Source: Ruegeria lacuscaerulensis (GTDB taxonomy: Bacteria > Pseudomonadota > Alphaproteobacteria > Rhodobacterales > Rhodobacteraceae). From it: 64,000 nt of DNA. Below the pieces are notes generated by a model. It saw only the letters and a list, made by a program, of their open reading frames with translations, made no database searches and was not told the origin of the DNA. The stretch spans positions 124,001-188,000 of the forward strand of contig NZ_WQGO01000002.1 in the NCBI RefSeq assembly GCF_013034685.1. Reading direction: 5' to 3'. The position numbers were made by a program, and so were the translations under genes. Shown here in pieces: positions 55,998 through 64,000 of this stretch; position 1 is the stretch's first letter, and the number at the start of each line of letters is the position of its first letter.

Positions 55998-57509
55998 ATG
56001 GCAAACCCGCTATACGACCGCTTGTTTGGCATTCACGCAGGTAAGGACACGCCGTTTCTGCATCTGCCGGATGGCGAGGTTATCACACATGCCGCATTCC
56101 TTGATATGGCGGCGCGGCTCGCAAACACGCTGGTTGGTTACGAGTTGGAACCGGGCGACCGGGTTGCCGTTCAGATCGAAAAATCGCCCGAGGCCTTGGC
56201 ACTCTATGCCGCCTGCGCGCAGGCCGGGTTGGTCTTTTTGCCCCTGAACACCGCCTACACCGTCAACGAGCTAACCTATTTCATCGAAAACAGCGGCGCA
56301 TCGCTGGTTGTGTGCGACGACGCGAACCAAACCGCCCTGGCACCGCTGGCCAAGATGCAAGAAGCGCGGCTCGAGACGCTGAATGCCGATGGCTCGGGCA
56401 GTTTGATGCGGCGCGCCTTGGGGATGTTGCCCGCGTTCGAGCCCGCGCGCCGGACCGAGGACGATCTGGCCGCCTTCCTATATACCTCCGGCACCACCGG
56501 GCGGTCCAAAGGCGCGATGCTGTCTCAAGCCAACCTGCTATCGAATGCGGAAACATTGGTGCAGGTGTGGCGGTTCACAGCCGAAGACGTGCTGCTGCAT
56601 GCCTTGCCCATTTTCCATACACATGGGCTGTTTGTGGCGACCAATGTGGTGCTGGCCTCGGGAGGGTCGATGATCTTTCTGCCGAAGTTCGATCTGAACG
56701 ATGTGCTGCGCCTGATGCCGCAGGCGACCTCAATGATGGGGGTGCCGACCTTCTACACCCGCCTGTTGGGGGATGATCGGTTCACCGGTGATCTGGCTCA
56801 GCATATGCGACTGTTCATCTCGGGCTCGGCCCCCTTGCTGGCGGAAACCCATGAGCGGTTCGAAACACGCACCGGCCACCGCATCCTTGAACGATACGGC
56901 ATGACCGAGACCAACATGAACACCTCAAACCCCTATGACGGCGAGCGTCGCGCGGGCACGGTTGGCTTCCCCCTGCCCGACGTCGAAATGAAAGTGACCG
57001 ACCCCGACAGCGGCGAGACCCTGCCGCAGGGCGAGATCGGCATGATCGAAGTCCGCGGCCCGAACGTCTTCCAAGGCTATTGGCAAATGCCCGAGAAAAC
57101 CGCTGCCGAGCTGCGCGAGGATGGGTTTTTCATCACCGGCGATCTGGGGCGAGTGGATGAGGATGGCTATGTCCATATCGTCGGACGCGGAAAGGATCTG
57201 ATCATCTCAGGCGGGTTCAACATCTACCCCAAGGAACTTGAGATGCTGCTGGACGACCAGCCCGGCGTGTTGGAAAGCGCCGTGATCGGCGTACCGCACC
57301 CAGATTTTGGCGAAACCCCCGTGGGCCTGCTGGTGGCGGAACCCGGCGCGACCCCTGATCTGGACGCGATCATGGCCCGTGCGCAGGCCGAACTGGCGCG
57401 TTTCAAACATCCCCGCAAACTGATCGTTCTGGACGAGCTGCCGCGTAACACGATGGGCAAGGTGCAGAAAAACGCCCTGCGCGCGCGTTTCGCCGACCTG
57501 TTTACCTAA
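55998..57509 (+). CDS. matB: Malonyl-CoA synthetase
   Basis: A 503-residue acyl-adenylating enzyme. The AMP-binding P-loop YTSGTTGRSKGAM lies near 158-170, ERYGMTETNM near 302, the hinge GDLGRVDEDGY near 384 and the C-terminal catalytic Lys in NTMGKVQKN near 488-496. The first residues MANPLYDRLF and the layout match MatB, which makes malonyl-CoA from malonate. No matA or matC adjoins it. Other short-chain acids remain possible. The ATG at 55998 was chosen by homology. Confidence 0.85.
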   Translation: MANPLYDRLFGIHAGKDTPFLHLPDGEVITHAAFLDMAARLANTLVGYELEPGDRVAVQIEKSPEALALYAACAQAGLVFLPLNTAYTVNELTYFIENSGASLVVCDDANQTALAPLAKMQEARLETLNADGSGSLMRRALGMLPAFEPARRTEDDLAAFLYTSGTTGRSKGAMLSQANLLSNAETLVQVWRFTAEDVLLHALPIFHTHGLFVATNVVLASGGSMIFLPKFDLNDVLRLMPQATSMMGVPTFYTRLLGDDRFTGDLAQHMRLFISGSAPLLAETHERFETRTGHRILERYGMTETNMNTSNPYDGERRAGTVGFPLPDVEMKVTDPDSGETLPQGEIGMIEVRGPNVFQGYWQMPEKTAAELREDGFFITGDLGRVDEDGYVHIVGRGKDLIISGGFNIYPKELEMLLDDQPGVLESAVIGVPHPDFGETPVGLLVAEPGATPDLDAIMARAQAELARFKHPRKLIVLDELPRNTMGKVQKNALRARFADLFT

Positions 57510-58227
57510 GCGGCACGCGTCCAGTCGGGGTCAAAAGCCAGCACTTACGCCCCTCAAACACCGCCGTGGCCAATGGACGGCCATAACCTGCGCCCGCATC
57601 CAGATTGACACGGTTGCCGCAATGCTCGGCCTGATCGACAGGTGTGTGGCCGTGGACAATCAGCCACGGATGCGGCGCGGCCTCGATCAGAAACTCGTTG
57701 CGAATCCAGATCAGGTCATTCTCGGATTGCTGCTCCAGCGGAAGGCCCGGTCGGATACCCGCGTGAACGAACAGCATTTCGCCCTCTTGGTGATAGTTCG
57801 GCAGAGCATTGAGGAAATCCAGATGCTGCGGTGGAACAGCCTCGACCGCGCGTTGATGAACATAGATGATACGGTCATTGTCGGTGACATCCACACCGTA
57901 AGAGGCCAACGTCTCGCGCCCGCCCAAACGCGGATGCAACCAGCTGAGCGCAACGGGCAGATGGCTGTCTGCGACCTCGCAATCCTGCACGAACCGCGCC
58001 ATCATCCGGTCGTGATTACCCCGCACCATGACCCAGTTGCGCCCAGCGCGCCGACCTTCGATCAACAGGTCAAGCACGCCGCGACTGTTCGGCCCACGAT
58101 CCACGTAGTCCCCCAGAAACACGACCCGTGCGTCCGGGCCGCCATCCTGTTCGACCCGGCGCAGGGCGGTTCGCAACATCTCAAGCTGGCCGTGAATATC
58201 GCCAATGGCGTAAATGGCAGACGTCAT
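57502..58227 (-). CDS. Metallophosphoesterase (PPP-type serine/threonine phosphatase)
   Basis: A 241-residue phosphatase. IYAIGDIHGQLEML near 5-18, VFLGDYVDRGPNSRGV near 43-58, and WVMVRGNHDRMM near 73-84 are the metal-binding signatures of PPP phosphatases; HGHTPVD near 195 completes the site. It resembles ApaH/PrpE-type bacterial enzymes that act on phosphoproteins or dinucleoside polyphosphates. The end overlaps the convergent matB end by eight bases. Confidence 0.85.
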   Translation of the reverse strand: MTSAIYAIGDIHGQLEMLRTALRRVEQDGGPDARVVFLGDYVDRGPNSRGVLDLLIEGRRAGRNWVMVRGNHDRMMARFVQDCEVADSHLPVALSWLHPRLGGRETLASYGVDVTDNDRIIYVHQRAVEAVPPQHLDFLNALPNYHQEGEMLFVHAGIRPGLPLEQQSENDLIWIRNEFLIEAAPHPWLIVHGHTPVDQAEHCGNRVNLDAGAGYGRPLATAVFEGRKCWLLTPTGRVPLR

Positions 58228-58280
58228 GAAAAACCTCGGGTCGAAAATCACTTTGCTTGTGACGCGAAAACCGCCCCTGA

Positions 58281-58314
58281 CAAAGAAAATACCCGCGCCT
58301 TAGGTGGCGCGGGT
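58281..58314 (-). terminator. Rho-independent terminator downstream of serA
   Basis: A perfect 9-bp GC stem pairs 58291-58299 with 58306-58314 around a six-base loop. On the minus strand a T-rich tract (complement of 58281-58290) follows. It ends the serC-serA transcript. Confidence 0.85.
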
Positions 58315-58345
58315 TGGGATAGTCTCAGAAATTCAACACTGCCTA

Positions 58346-59941
58346 CTAGGCCACGTCAAATTCCAAAGGTTTGATCTGGGTAAACAGCCCCGTTTCGGCC
58401 AACTTTGCGCGGGCCTCGGCCGGGACAGGTTCATCCACATACAGCAGCGCGATCGCTTCGCCGCCCGCTTCGGACCGGCCAAGGGTAAAGTTCGCGATGT
58501 TCACGTCGTTCTCGCCCATGGTCTGACCCAGCGTACCGATGATGCCCGGCACGTCTTCGTTGGTGGTATAGAGCATATGCGCCCCGACCTCGGCATCAAT
58601 ATTGATGCCTTTGATCTGAATAAACCGCGGCTTGCCATCGCTGAATACAGTCCCAGCGATCGAACGCTCACGCTTGCTGGTGACAACAGTGACCTTCACA
58701 TAGCCATCGAAAACGCCGGTCTTGTCCTGATTGGTGGTCGAGATTTTAACTCCGCGCTCTTTCGCGATCACCGGTGCAGACACCATGTTCACATCGGGAT
58801 TGACCTTTTTCATGATCCCCGCAACGACAGAACAATTCAACGCGGCCAGGTTCATCTCAGCGGCGACACCGTCATAGAGGATGTTGATCGCCTTGATCGG
58901 CTCATCCGTCATCTGCCCAATGAAGCTGCCCAGATGCCCGGCCAGCTTGATCCACGGCCCCATGACTTTGGCCTCTTCGGCGGTCACGGACGGCATGTTC
59001 AGCGCGTTTTCAACCGCCCCGGTCAGCAGGTAGTTCGAGATTTGCTCGGCCACCTGCAGCGCCACGTTTTCCTGCGCCTCGGTCGTAGCTGCCCCCAGAT
59101 GCGGTGTGCAGACGACGTTGGGCAAGTTGAACAGAGCGTTTTCCTTGGCCGGTTCCTCGCTGAACACGTCAAAGGCGGCACCGGCCACATGGCCCGATTG
59201 CAGCATCTCGGCCAGCGCGTCTTCGTCGACCAAACCGCCGCGGGCGCAGTTGACGATGCGCACGCCTCTCTTGGTCTTGGCCAGATTCTCACGGCTCAGG
59301 ATGTTGCGGGTCTGATCGGTCAGCGGAACATGCAGCGTGATGAAATCCGCGCGGGCCAGCAGGTCATCCAACTCGACCTTTTCAACGCCCATCTTGGCGG
59401 CTTTCTCTTCGCTGAGATAGGGATCATAGGCGACGACCTTCATCTTCAGACCCAGCGCGCGTTCGCAGACGATGCCGCCGATGTTGCCTGCGCCAATGAC
59501 GCCGAGAGTCTTGTTGGTCAGCTCAATCCCCATGAATTTGGACTTTTCCCACTTGCCCGCATGGGTCGAGGTGCTGGCCTCGGGGATTTGCCGCGCCACG
59601 GCGAACATCATCGCAATGGCGTGTTCGGCGGTGGTGATCATGTTGCCAAAGGGCGTGTTCATCACGATCACGCCCTTCTTGCTGGCCGCTTCCTTGTCGA
59701 CATTGTCGGTGCCGATCCCGGCCCGGCCGATGACTTTCAGATTGTCGGCTTTCTCCAACAGGGTCGGCGTGACCTTGGTGGCGGAACGGATGGCAAGGCC
59801 GTCATACTGGCCGATCACCTCGGCCAGCTTGTCTTTGTCCTTGCCCAGATCGGGCATGAAATCCACATCAATGCCGCGATCGCGGAAAATCTGCACGGCG
59901 GTTTCGCTGAGCTTGTCAGATACGAGTACTTTGGGGGCCAT
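58346..59941 (-). CDS. serA: D-3-phosphoglycerate dehydrogenase
   Basis: SerA starts serine synthesis by oxidising 3-phosphoglycerate. The 531-residue long form has the NAD fold with LGVIGAGNIGGIV near 144-156, ARGGLVDEDAL near 233 and a catalytic His in TPHLGAATTEAQ near 283. An intervening domain (about 320-450) and a C-terminal ACT domain (DVPGIIGTLGQTMGENDVNIANFTLGR in pieces) follow. The ACT domain usually allows serine feedback. serC precedes it by 71 bases. Confidence 0.96.
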   Translation of the reverse strand: MAPKVLVSDKLSETAVQIFRDRGIDVDFMPDLGKDKDKLAEVIGQYDGLAIRSATKVTPTLLEKADNLKVIGRAGIGTDNVDKEAASKKGVIVMNTPFGNMITTAEHAIAMMFAVARQIPEASTSTHAGKWEKSKFMGIELTNKTLGVIGAGNIGGIVCERALGLKMKVVAYDPYLSEEKAAKMGVEKVELDDLLARADFITLHVPLTDQTRNILSRENLAKTKRGVRIVNCARGGLVDEDALAEMLQSGHVAGAAFDVFSEEPAKENALFNLPNVVCTPHLGAATTEAQENVALQVAEQISNYLLTGAVENALNMPSVTAEEAKVMGPWIKLAGHLGSFIGQMTDEPIKAINILYDGVAAEMNLAALNCSVVAGIMKKVNPDVNMVSAPVIAKERGVKISTTNQDKTGVFDGYVKVTVVTSKRERSIAGTVFSDGKPRFIQIKGINIDAEVGAHMLYTTNEDVPGIIGTLGQTMGENDVNIANFTLGRSEAGGEAIALLYVDEPVPAEARAKLAETGLFTQIKPLEFDVA

Positions 59942-60012
59942 TTCTCTGGTCCTTGAATATAGGGAGATGTCCGGGCCACAGGCGGGCCCAGATTTTTCGT
60001 CGAAAAATCTTG

Positions 60013-61167
60013 TCAGGCGGCTGCCGATTGCGCAGCGATCTCTGCCTCAAAAGCCCAGGCCAGCCACGGTAGCATGGCCTGAATGTCCGAGGTCTCGACC
60101 GTGCCGCCACACCAGATGCGCAGACCCGCGGGCGCGTCGCGATAGGCACCTATGTCCAGTGCGATATTCTCGACCTCCAGACGTTTGGCTACGGCCTTGG
60201 CGAATGTCGTCCCATCCTGAATGCGCGGATCGGTGAATTTCAGGCAGACTGACGTATTCGATTGCGTCGCCGCATCCTCGGCCAGATTGGCGATCCAGTC
60301 GTTTTGATCGCAAAAGGCATGAACCGCTCCAGCATTGGCATCTGCGCGGGCAATCAGGCCCTGCAACCCACCGACCGAGCGCGCCCAGTCCAGCGCAAAC
60401 AGGTAGTCCTCGACCGCCAGCATCGAAGGCGTGTTGATCGTGGCCCCGGTAAAGATACCGTCGATCAGCTTGCCGCCTTTGGTCAGGCGGAAAATCTTGG
60501 GCAGCGGCCATGCGGGGGTGTAGCTTTCCAGCCGCTCAACCGCGCGCGGGCTGAGGATCAGCATCCCGTGCGCTGCTTCACCACCCAGCACTTTTTGCCA
60601 GCTGAACGTGGTCACATCCAGCTTGTCCCACGGCAGGTCCATCGCAAATGCAGCCGAAGTCGCATCACAGATCGTCAGACCCTGACGGTCATCCGCGATC
60701 CAGTCGCCATTGGGAACCCGCACGCCCGAGGTCGTGCCGTTCCACGTAAACACCACATCATTGGCGAAATCGACCGAGGCCAGATCAACGATCTGCCCAT
60801 ACTCGGCGGTTTTCACCTCGGCGTCGATCTTCAATTGCTTGACCACGTCCGTGACCCAACCGGCACCAAAGCTTTCCCAGGCCAGCATCTCGACCTTGCG
60901 TTCGCCCAACAGCGACCACAGCGCCATCTCAACCGCGCCGGTGTCCGAGGCGGGAACGATGCCGATCTTGTAATCCGCCGGAATGCCCAGCACCTCACGC
61001 GTGCCTTCGATGGCCGCCTTCAGCTTTTCCTTGCCCACCGCCGCACGGTGCGACCGGCCCAACGCAGCGTCGGCCAGCTTGTACAGCTCGAATGTGGGGG
61101 GTTTGGCGCAGGGGCCAGAGGAAAAACGCGGATTCGCCGGCCGCGTTGCCGGTGTATTTGTGCTCAT
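60013..61167 (-). CDS. serC: Phosphoserine aminotransferase
   Basis: SerC transaminates 3-phosphohydroxypyruvate to phosphoserine. The 384-residue enzyme has [14 protein letters not shown] near 13-26, [18 protein letters not shown] near 75, [18 protein letters not shown] near 176-193 and the PLP lysine in [15 protein letters not shown] near 198-212. It is the long type seen in alphaproteobacteria. The ATG at 61167 is fixed by homology; the leader upstream holds competing GC stems. Confidence 0.95.
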   Translation of the reverse strand: MSTNTPATRPANPRFSSGPCAKPPTFELYKLADAALGRSHRAAVGKEKLKAAIEGTREVLGIPADYKIGIVPASDTGAVEMALWSLLGERKVEMLAWESFGAGWVTDVVKQLKIDAEVKTAEYGQIVDLASVDFANDVVFTWNGTTSGVRVPNGDWIADDRQGLTICDATSAAFAMDLPWDKLDVTTFSWQKVLGGEAAHGMLILSPRAVERLESYTPAWPLPKIFRLTKGGKLIDGIFTGATINTPSMLAVEDYLFALDWARSVGGLQGLIARADANAGAVHAFCDQNDWIANLAEDAATQSNTSVCLKFTDPRIQDGTTFAKAVAKRLEVENIALDIGAYRDAPAGLRIWCGGTVETSDIQAMLPWLAWAFEAEIAAQSAAA

Positions 61168-61245
61168 CTGTATTACCCTTCCAGATACACGCCCCTCGTT
61201 GGGGAGGGGTGTCCCGCCGCCACACCTAGAAACCCCTCGGCAGTG
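61168..61245 (-). promoter_or_regulatory. Candidate serC leader RNA
   Basis: Read on the minus strand, GAGGGG at 61238-61233 and GAGGGG at 61197-61192 can each pair with one CCCCTC at 61209-61204, so the two stems exclude each other. A separate GGTGT/ACACC stem uses 61226-61222 and 61212-61208. GGAAGG then precedes the ATG. A serC leader motif is known upstream of alphaproteobacterial serC-serA operons; I cannot confirm a match to it without a covariance search. Confidence 0.5.
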
Positions 61246-61452
61246 CAGCAAGCGGAAAAGACGTTTGAATGCCGAAAAACGACATCACTTTTCGCTCCGC
61301 AAACGGTCGTAGGTTTCCGATAGGCGAAAAGATTTGCGAGCCATGAACATTCACCCGGCGGGGTTGACTGTTTTTTAGGCACTCAGTCTCGCGTCCCGAC
61401 GGAAAAGCCACCGAACTCTTGAGATCGCGCAGCCACCCGGTGAAAAGGTGCC

Positions 61453-62037
61453 ATGCCAGACACCCTAACCATTGTCGTAGTAGAGGAAGACCGCGAGCGT
61501 GCGATTGCCATCGTCGACGCACTCAACGCGTCCGGGGCCTATGATGTGCACGTGATCGGCAATGTCTCCAGCCTTGCGCGCAAGATCGCCGCCTTGATTC
61601 CGGATGTGGTGCTGATCGACATCGACAACCCGACCCGCGATATGCTTGAGGAACTGACGCTTGCATCCGGGCCTCTAGAACGGCCCGTGGCCATGTTCGT
61701 CTCGGGCGCAGCCGGAGATCTGGCCTCGACCGCGATTGAGGCGGGCTTGTCGGCTTATGTGGTTGACGGGATGCAGCCGGATCGGCTGAAGCCCGTGCTG
61801 GATGCGGCCATCGCGCGGTTCCAGATCGTGCGCCAGATGCGCCGCGAACTGGCCGAAACCAAACGTGCGCTGGAGGAACGCAAGGTGATCGACCGCGCCA
61901 AAGGGCTGCTGATGAAGGCGCGCGGGGTCGAGGAAGAAGAGGCTTATGCCTTGCTGCGCAAGGCCGCGATGGATCAGGGCCGCCGCGTCGCCGACGTGGC
62001 CGAGGCGTTGGTCACGGCCTCGGGGCTGTTGTCATGA
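61453..62037 (+). CDS. nasT: ANTAR-domain nitrate/nitrite response antiterminator NasT
   Basis: A 194-residue protein. A receiver-like domain (about 1-120, VVVEEDRERAIAIVDAL, VVLIDIDNPTRDML) is followed by a coiled linker and a C-terminal ANTAR RNA-binding domain (VIDRAKGLLMKARGVEEEEAYALLRKAAMDQGRRVADVAE in pieces, about 145-185). NasT binds hairpin leaders and prevents termination upstream of nitrate assimilation genes. It overlaps nasS by ATGA. Confidence 0.92.
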   Translation: MPDTLTIVVVEEDRERAIAIVDALNASGAYDVHVIGNVSSLARKIAALIPDVVLIDIDNPTRDMLEELTLASGPLERPVAMFVSGAAGDLASTAIEAGLSAYVVDGMQPDRLKPVLDAAIARFQIVRQMRRELAETKRALEERKVIDRAKGLLMKARGVEEEEAYALLRKAAMDQGRRVADVAEALVTASGLLS

Positions 62038-63206
62038 ACGCTGTGACCCTACCCGTTGCTTATGTACCGCTGGTGGACGCCGCCCCCCTGATCGTGGCGC
62101 ATGAGATGGGTCTGGCCCGCGCCGAAGGGGTCGAACTGGACCTGATCGCCGCGCCCTCATGGTCATCCGTGCGCGACATGCTGGCCTTTGGGCGGGTGGA
62201 TGCCGCGCAGCTGTTGTCGCCGGTCCCTGTTGCAATGGCTTTGGGGCTGGGTGGGGTGACACAGCCCTTGTCTGCCGTCTCGGTCCTGTCGGTGAATGGC
62301 GACGTGATCGGCGTTAGCCGCGCTTTGGAAACCCGCCTACGCGACTCGGGCTATGAGTTCGACTTTCGCGACCCCTTCAAGGCCGCCGCCGCGCTGGCCT
62401 CGGTCGCGGATGGGCCATTGGTCTTCGGCGTGCCCTTCCCGTTCTCGCTGCATGTGGAACTGCTGCATTGCTGGCTTGAGGCTACCGAACTGTCCAAAAT
62501 CGGGGTCGAGGTGCGCACCATCCCGCCACCCCTGATGGCGCAGGCTTTGGCCGAGGGCGATGTGGATGCGTTCTGTGTGGGCGAGCCCTGGGGCTCGGTC
62601 GCCGTGGAATCGCAGGCGGGGGCGTTACTGCTGCCCGGTCAGGCGATCTGGGCCTTTGCGCCGGAAAAGGTGCTGGCCGTGCGCACCGACTGGGCGGATA
62701 CCGAGCCGCACCTGCTGGGCAAGCTGATGCGAGCGGTCTGGCGCGCCGGGCGCTGGCTGGGCCAGCCGGGCAGCCACACCGCCGCCGCTGAAATCCTTGC
62801 CCGAGACACCTATCTGAACCTGCCTTCGGAACTGATCGACCGGGCGCTTTCGGGGCGCTTTACCATCACAGGCCACGCCGAACAGCGCGAGGTGCCGGGA
62901 TTTATCGAGTTCCACGACGGGGCCGCAAACTTCCCATGGCGCAGTCAGGCCAAGTGGATCGCCCACCGTCTGGCGCAACGATACGGTCTGGACCCGCATC
63001 TGGCGCTGGCCCAAGCGGGCAGCGTGTTTCGCAGCGATATCTACCGCAATCAACTGGCAGGGTTGGGGGCGGATCTGCCCGGTGCCTCGGAAAAACTTGA
63101 GGGCGCGATTCGTGAAACCACACCGGTTGCGTCCCATAACGGGCAGCTGTCGCTGAAGCGGGATGCGTTCTTGGATGGGCGCATTTTTGACCCTCAGGAT
63201 ATCTGA
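62034..63206 (+). CDS. nasS: Nitrate/nitrite sensor NasS
   Basis: A 390-residue NrtA/CmpA-like protein without a signal peptide, so cytoplasmic. It starts LPVAYVPLVDAAPLIVAHEMGLARAEG and contains FGRVDAAQLLSPVPVAMALGLGG and GDVDAFCVGEPWG (pieces), family-typical. NasS holds NasT inactive until nitrate or nitrite binds. Coupling with nasT by ATGA overlap keeps their ratio fixed. Confidence 0.92.
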   Translation: MNAVTLPVAYVPLVDAAPLIVAHEMGLARAEGVELDLIAAPSWSSVRDMLAFGRVDAAQLLSPVPVAMALGLGGVTQPLSAVSVLSVNGDVIGVSRALETRLRDSGYEFDFRDPFKAAAALASVADGPLVFGVPFPFSLHVELLHCWLEATELSKIGVEVRTIPPPLMAQALAEGDVDAFCVGEPWGSVAVESQAGALLLPGQAIWAFAPEKVLAVRTDWADTEPHLLGKLMRAVWRAGRWLGQPGSHTAAAEILARDTYLNLPSELIDRALSGRFTITGHAEQREVPGFIEFHDGAANFPWRSQAKWIAHRLAQRYGLDPHLALAQAGSVFRSDIYRNQLAGLGADLPGASEKLEGAIRETTPVASHNGQLSLKRDAFLDGRIFDPQDI

Positions 63207-63318
63207 CGCCCAAGAATTAGGCAGACGCGCGTGCCGCACCGCGCGATTGCAGAATTTAACGCCGCATCGCAGCAAAATCACTTGATCGGCAGCGGCGCAT
63301 TTACCACTCTGAACCCAT

Positions 63319-63365
63319 CGGCACGCAAAGGCGTGTGCCGCAAGAATTCCTCCCAAAGTTTGGGA
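63319..63365 (+). ncRNA. NasT-type leader RNA hairpins
   Basis: Bases 63319-63326 pair with 63333-63340 (8 bp, one G-U) to expose the hexaloop AAAGGC, with A at position 1 and G at position 4, the signature known for ANTAR RNA targets. Ten bases on, 63351-63354 pairs with 63362-63365 around AAAGTTT, which also starts with A and has G at position 4, though in a seven-base loop. The hairpins lie between nasS and the nrtA-like gene. Confidence 0.7.
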
Positions 63366-63375
63366 ACGACTGAGC

Positions 63376-63434
63376 AAAGCCGCTCACTCTCTGGCCAATC
63401 CTCCCGGTCAGAGCGTGCAGCGGCTTTTGTTTTT
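63376..63434 (+). terminator. Leader terminator upstream of nrtA-like gene
   Basis: AAAGCCGCT at 63376-63384 pairs with AGCGGCTTT at 63419-63427, closing a 34-base interior that can itself pair in part. TTTTGTTTTT follows at 63425-63434. It should stop transcription before the nrtA-like gene unless NasT binds the upstream hairpins. Confidence 0.85.
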
Positions 63435-63476
63435 CACCCACCCGGTAGACCGGGACCAAGAAAGGGACAGACCCAC

Positions 63477-64000
63477 ATGAAGAAATTGCTTGCAGGCCTT
63501 GTCGCCACCACCGCCCTGATCAGCCCCGCGCTGGCCGAAACGCTGGAGCTGGAGAAGGACGAGCTGACCTTTGGCTTTATCAAACTGACTGACATGGCCC
63601 CGCTGGCCGTCGCCTATGAGAACGGATATTTTCTGGACGAGGGTCTGTTCGTGACGCTTGAGGCACAGGCTAACTGGAAAGTCCTGCTGGACGGTGTGAT
63701 CGACGGTCAACTGGACGGTGCGCATATGCTGGCCGGTCAGCCGCTGGCCGCAACTATCGGGTACGGCACCGAGGCGCATATCATCACTCCCTTCTCGATG
63801 GACCTGAACGGCAACGGCATCACCGTGTCGAACGAGGTCTGGGAAGAGATGAAGCCCAACATCCCGAAAATGGATGACGGCCGCCCGCAGCACCCGATTT
63901 CGGCCGAGGCGCTGGCCCCGGTGGTCGAGAAATACAAATCCGAAGGCAAGCCCTTTAACATGGGCATGGTTTTCCCGGTTTCGACCCACAATTACGAACT
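63477..64000 (+). CDS. nrtA: Nitrate ABC transporter substrate-binding protein (partial)
   Basis: The first 174 codons are visible. The signal peptide [20 protein letters not shown] is followed by a CmpA/NrtA-type body: [30 protein letters not shown] in pieces, then [25 protein letters not shown]. The protein binds nitrate or nitrite in the periplasm for an ABC importer. Placement after nasT-nasS and a leader terminator supports nitrate, not bicarbonate. The gene runs off the end of the window. Confidence 0.88.
   Translation, partial: MKKLLAGLVATTALISPALAETLELEKDELTFGFIKLTDMAPLAVAYENGYFLDEGLFVTLEAQANWKVLLDGVIDGQLDGAHMLAGQPLAATIGYGTEAHIITPFSMDLNGNGITVSNEVWEEMKPNIPKMDDGRPQHPISAEALAPVVEKYKSEGKPFNMGMVFPVSTHNYE

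Noticed and set aside
58304..59956. Long open frame opposite serA
   Set aside because: It covers serA on the other strand, is rich in His, Gly, Arg and Asp from codon complement, and has no recognisable domain. High GC often leaves such antisense frames open.

Overview
The window reads as chromosomal DNA of a roseobacter-type alphaproteobacterium (Rhodobacterales, Ruegeria/Phaeobacter-like). The support is family content: CcrM GANTC methylase, FlbT/FlaF and DUF1217 flagellar genes, class III cyclases, HutF-type histidine degradation, NasST nitrate control, DciA and a short flagellin. The DNA is GC-rich, genes are tightly packed with many ATGA overlaps, and no phage, IS element, CRISPR, tRNA or rRNA is seen. 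No gene-free stretch exceeds 300 bases. Species assignment is inference.

Layout. 1-3.2 kb: end of a TldD/PmbA gene, an inositol-monophosphatase/CysQ-like gene, a divergent Kdo-transferase-like gene and lpxK, chained by overlaps. 3.3-10.8 kb: DsbA-like oxidoreductase, dciA, mutY, alkB-type hydroxylase, a membrane cyclase, ccrM, rnhB and a secreted basic protein. 10.9-13.6 kb: a small secreted protein, a membrane-anchored winged-helix protein and a DUF427-cyclase fusion, a poorly understood possible signalling cluster. 13.6-19.3 kb: flagellar block (DUF1217, flbT, flaF, flagellin, flgN-like, rod-binding protein, fliK, flgD). 19.3-27.8 kb: polyamine block (APH-like kinase, PuuB-like oxidase, PotFGHI-type transporter, FadR-type regulator, class III aminotransferase) with a repeated putative operator.

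27.8-40.3 kb: MltB-like transglycosylase, RNase R, a TIGR04282 glycosyltransferase-like protein, dapE and dapD, an ionotropic-glutamate-receptor-like channel, cupin, GntR regulator plus threonine-dehydratase-like enzyme, LOG-family hydrolase, a cystathionine lyase-like enzyme and a small membrane protein. 40.5-47.6 kb: cbpA-cbpM, cytochrome P460, rlmN, LprI-like protein, a 55-residue lipoprotein, IalB, a class 3 asparaginase and an ArsR-SRPBCC-YCII cassette with a perfect inverted repeat at its promoter.

47.6-61.2 kb: serB, the hut locus (hutIHGU opposite hutF-hutC), matB, a phosphatase, then serC-serA. serA, serB and serC together give the whole phosphorylated serine pathway. 61.4-64 kb: nasT, nasS and the start of an nrtA-like gene, whose leader shows an ANTAR-type hexaloop hairpin followed by an intrinsic terminator.

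The most interesting items are the NasT-type leader RNA, a candidate serC leader, the TTGATCAA repeats of the polyamine locus, the DUF427-cyclase fusion with its membrane winged-helix neighbour, the glutamate-receptor-like channel with a non-potassium pore motif, and a Kdo-transferase homologue that seems to lack the catalytic glutamate.
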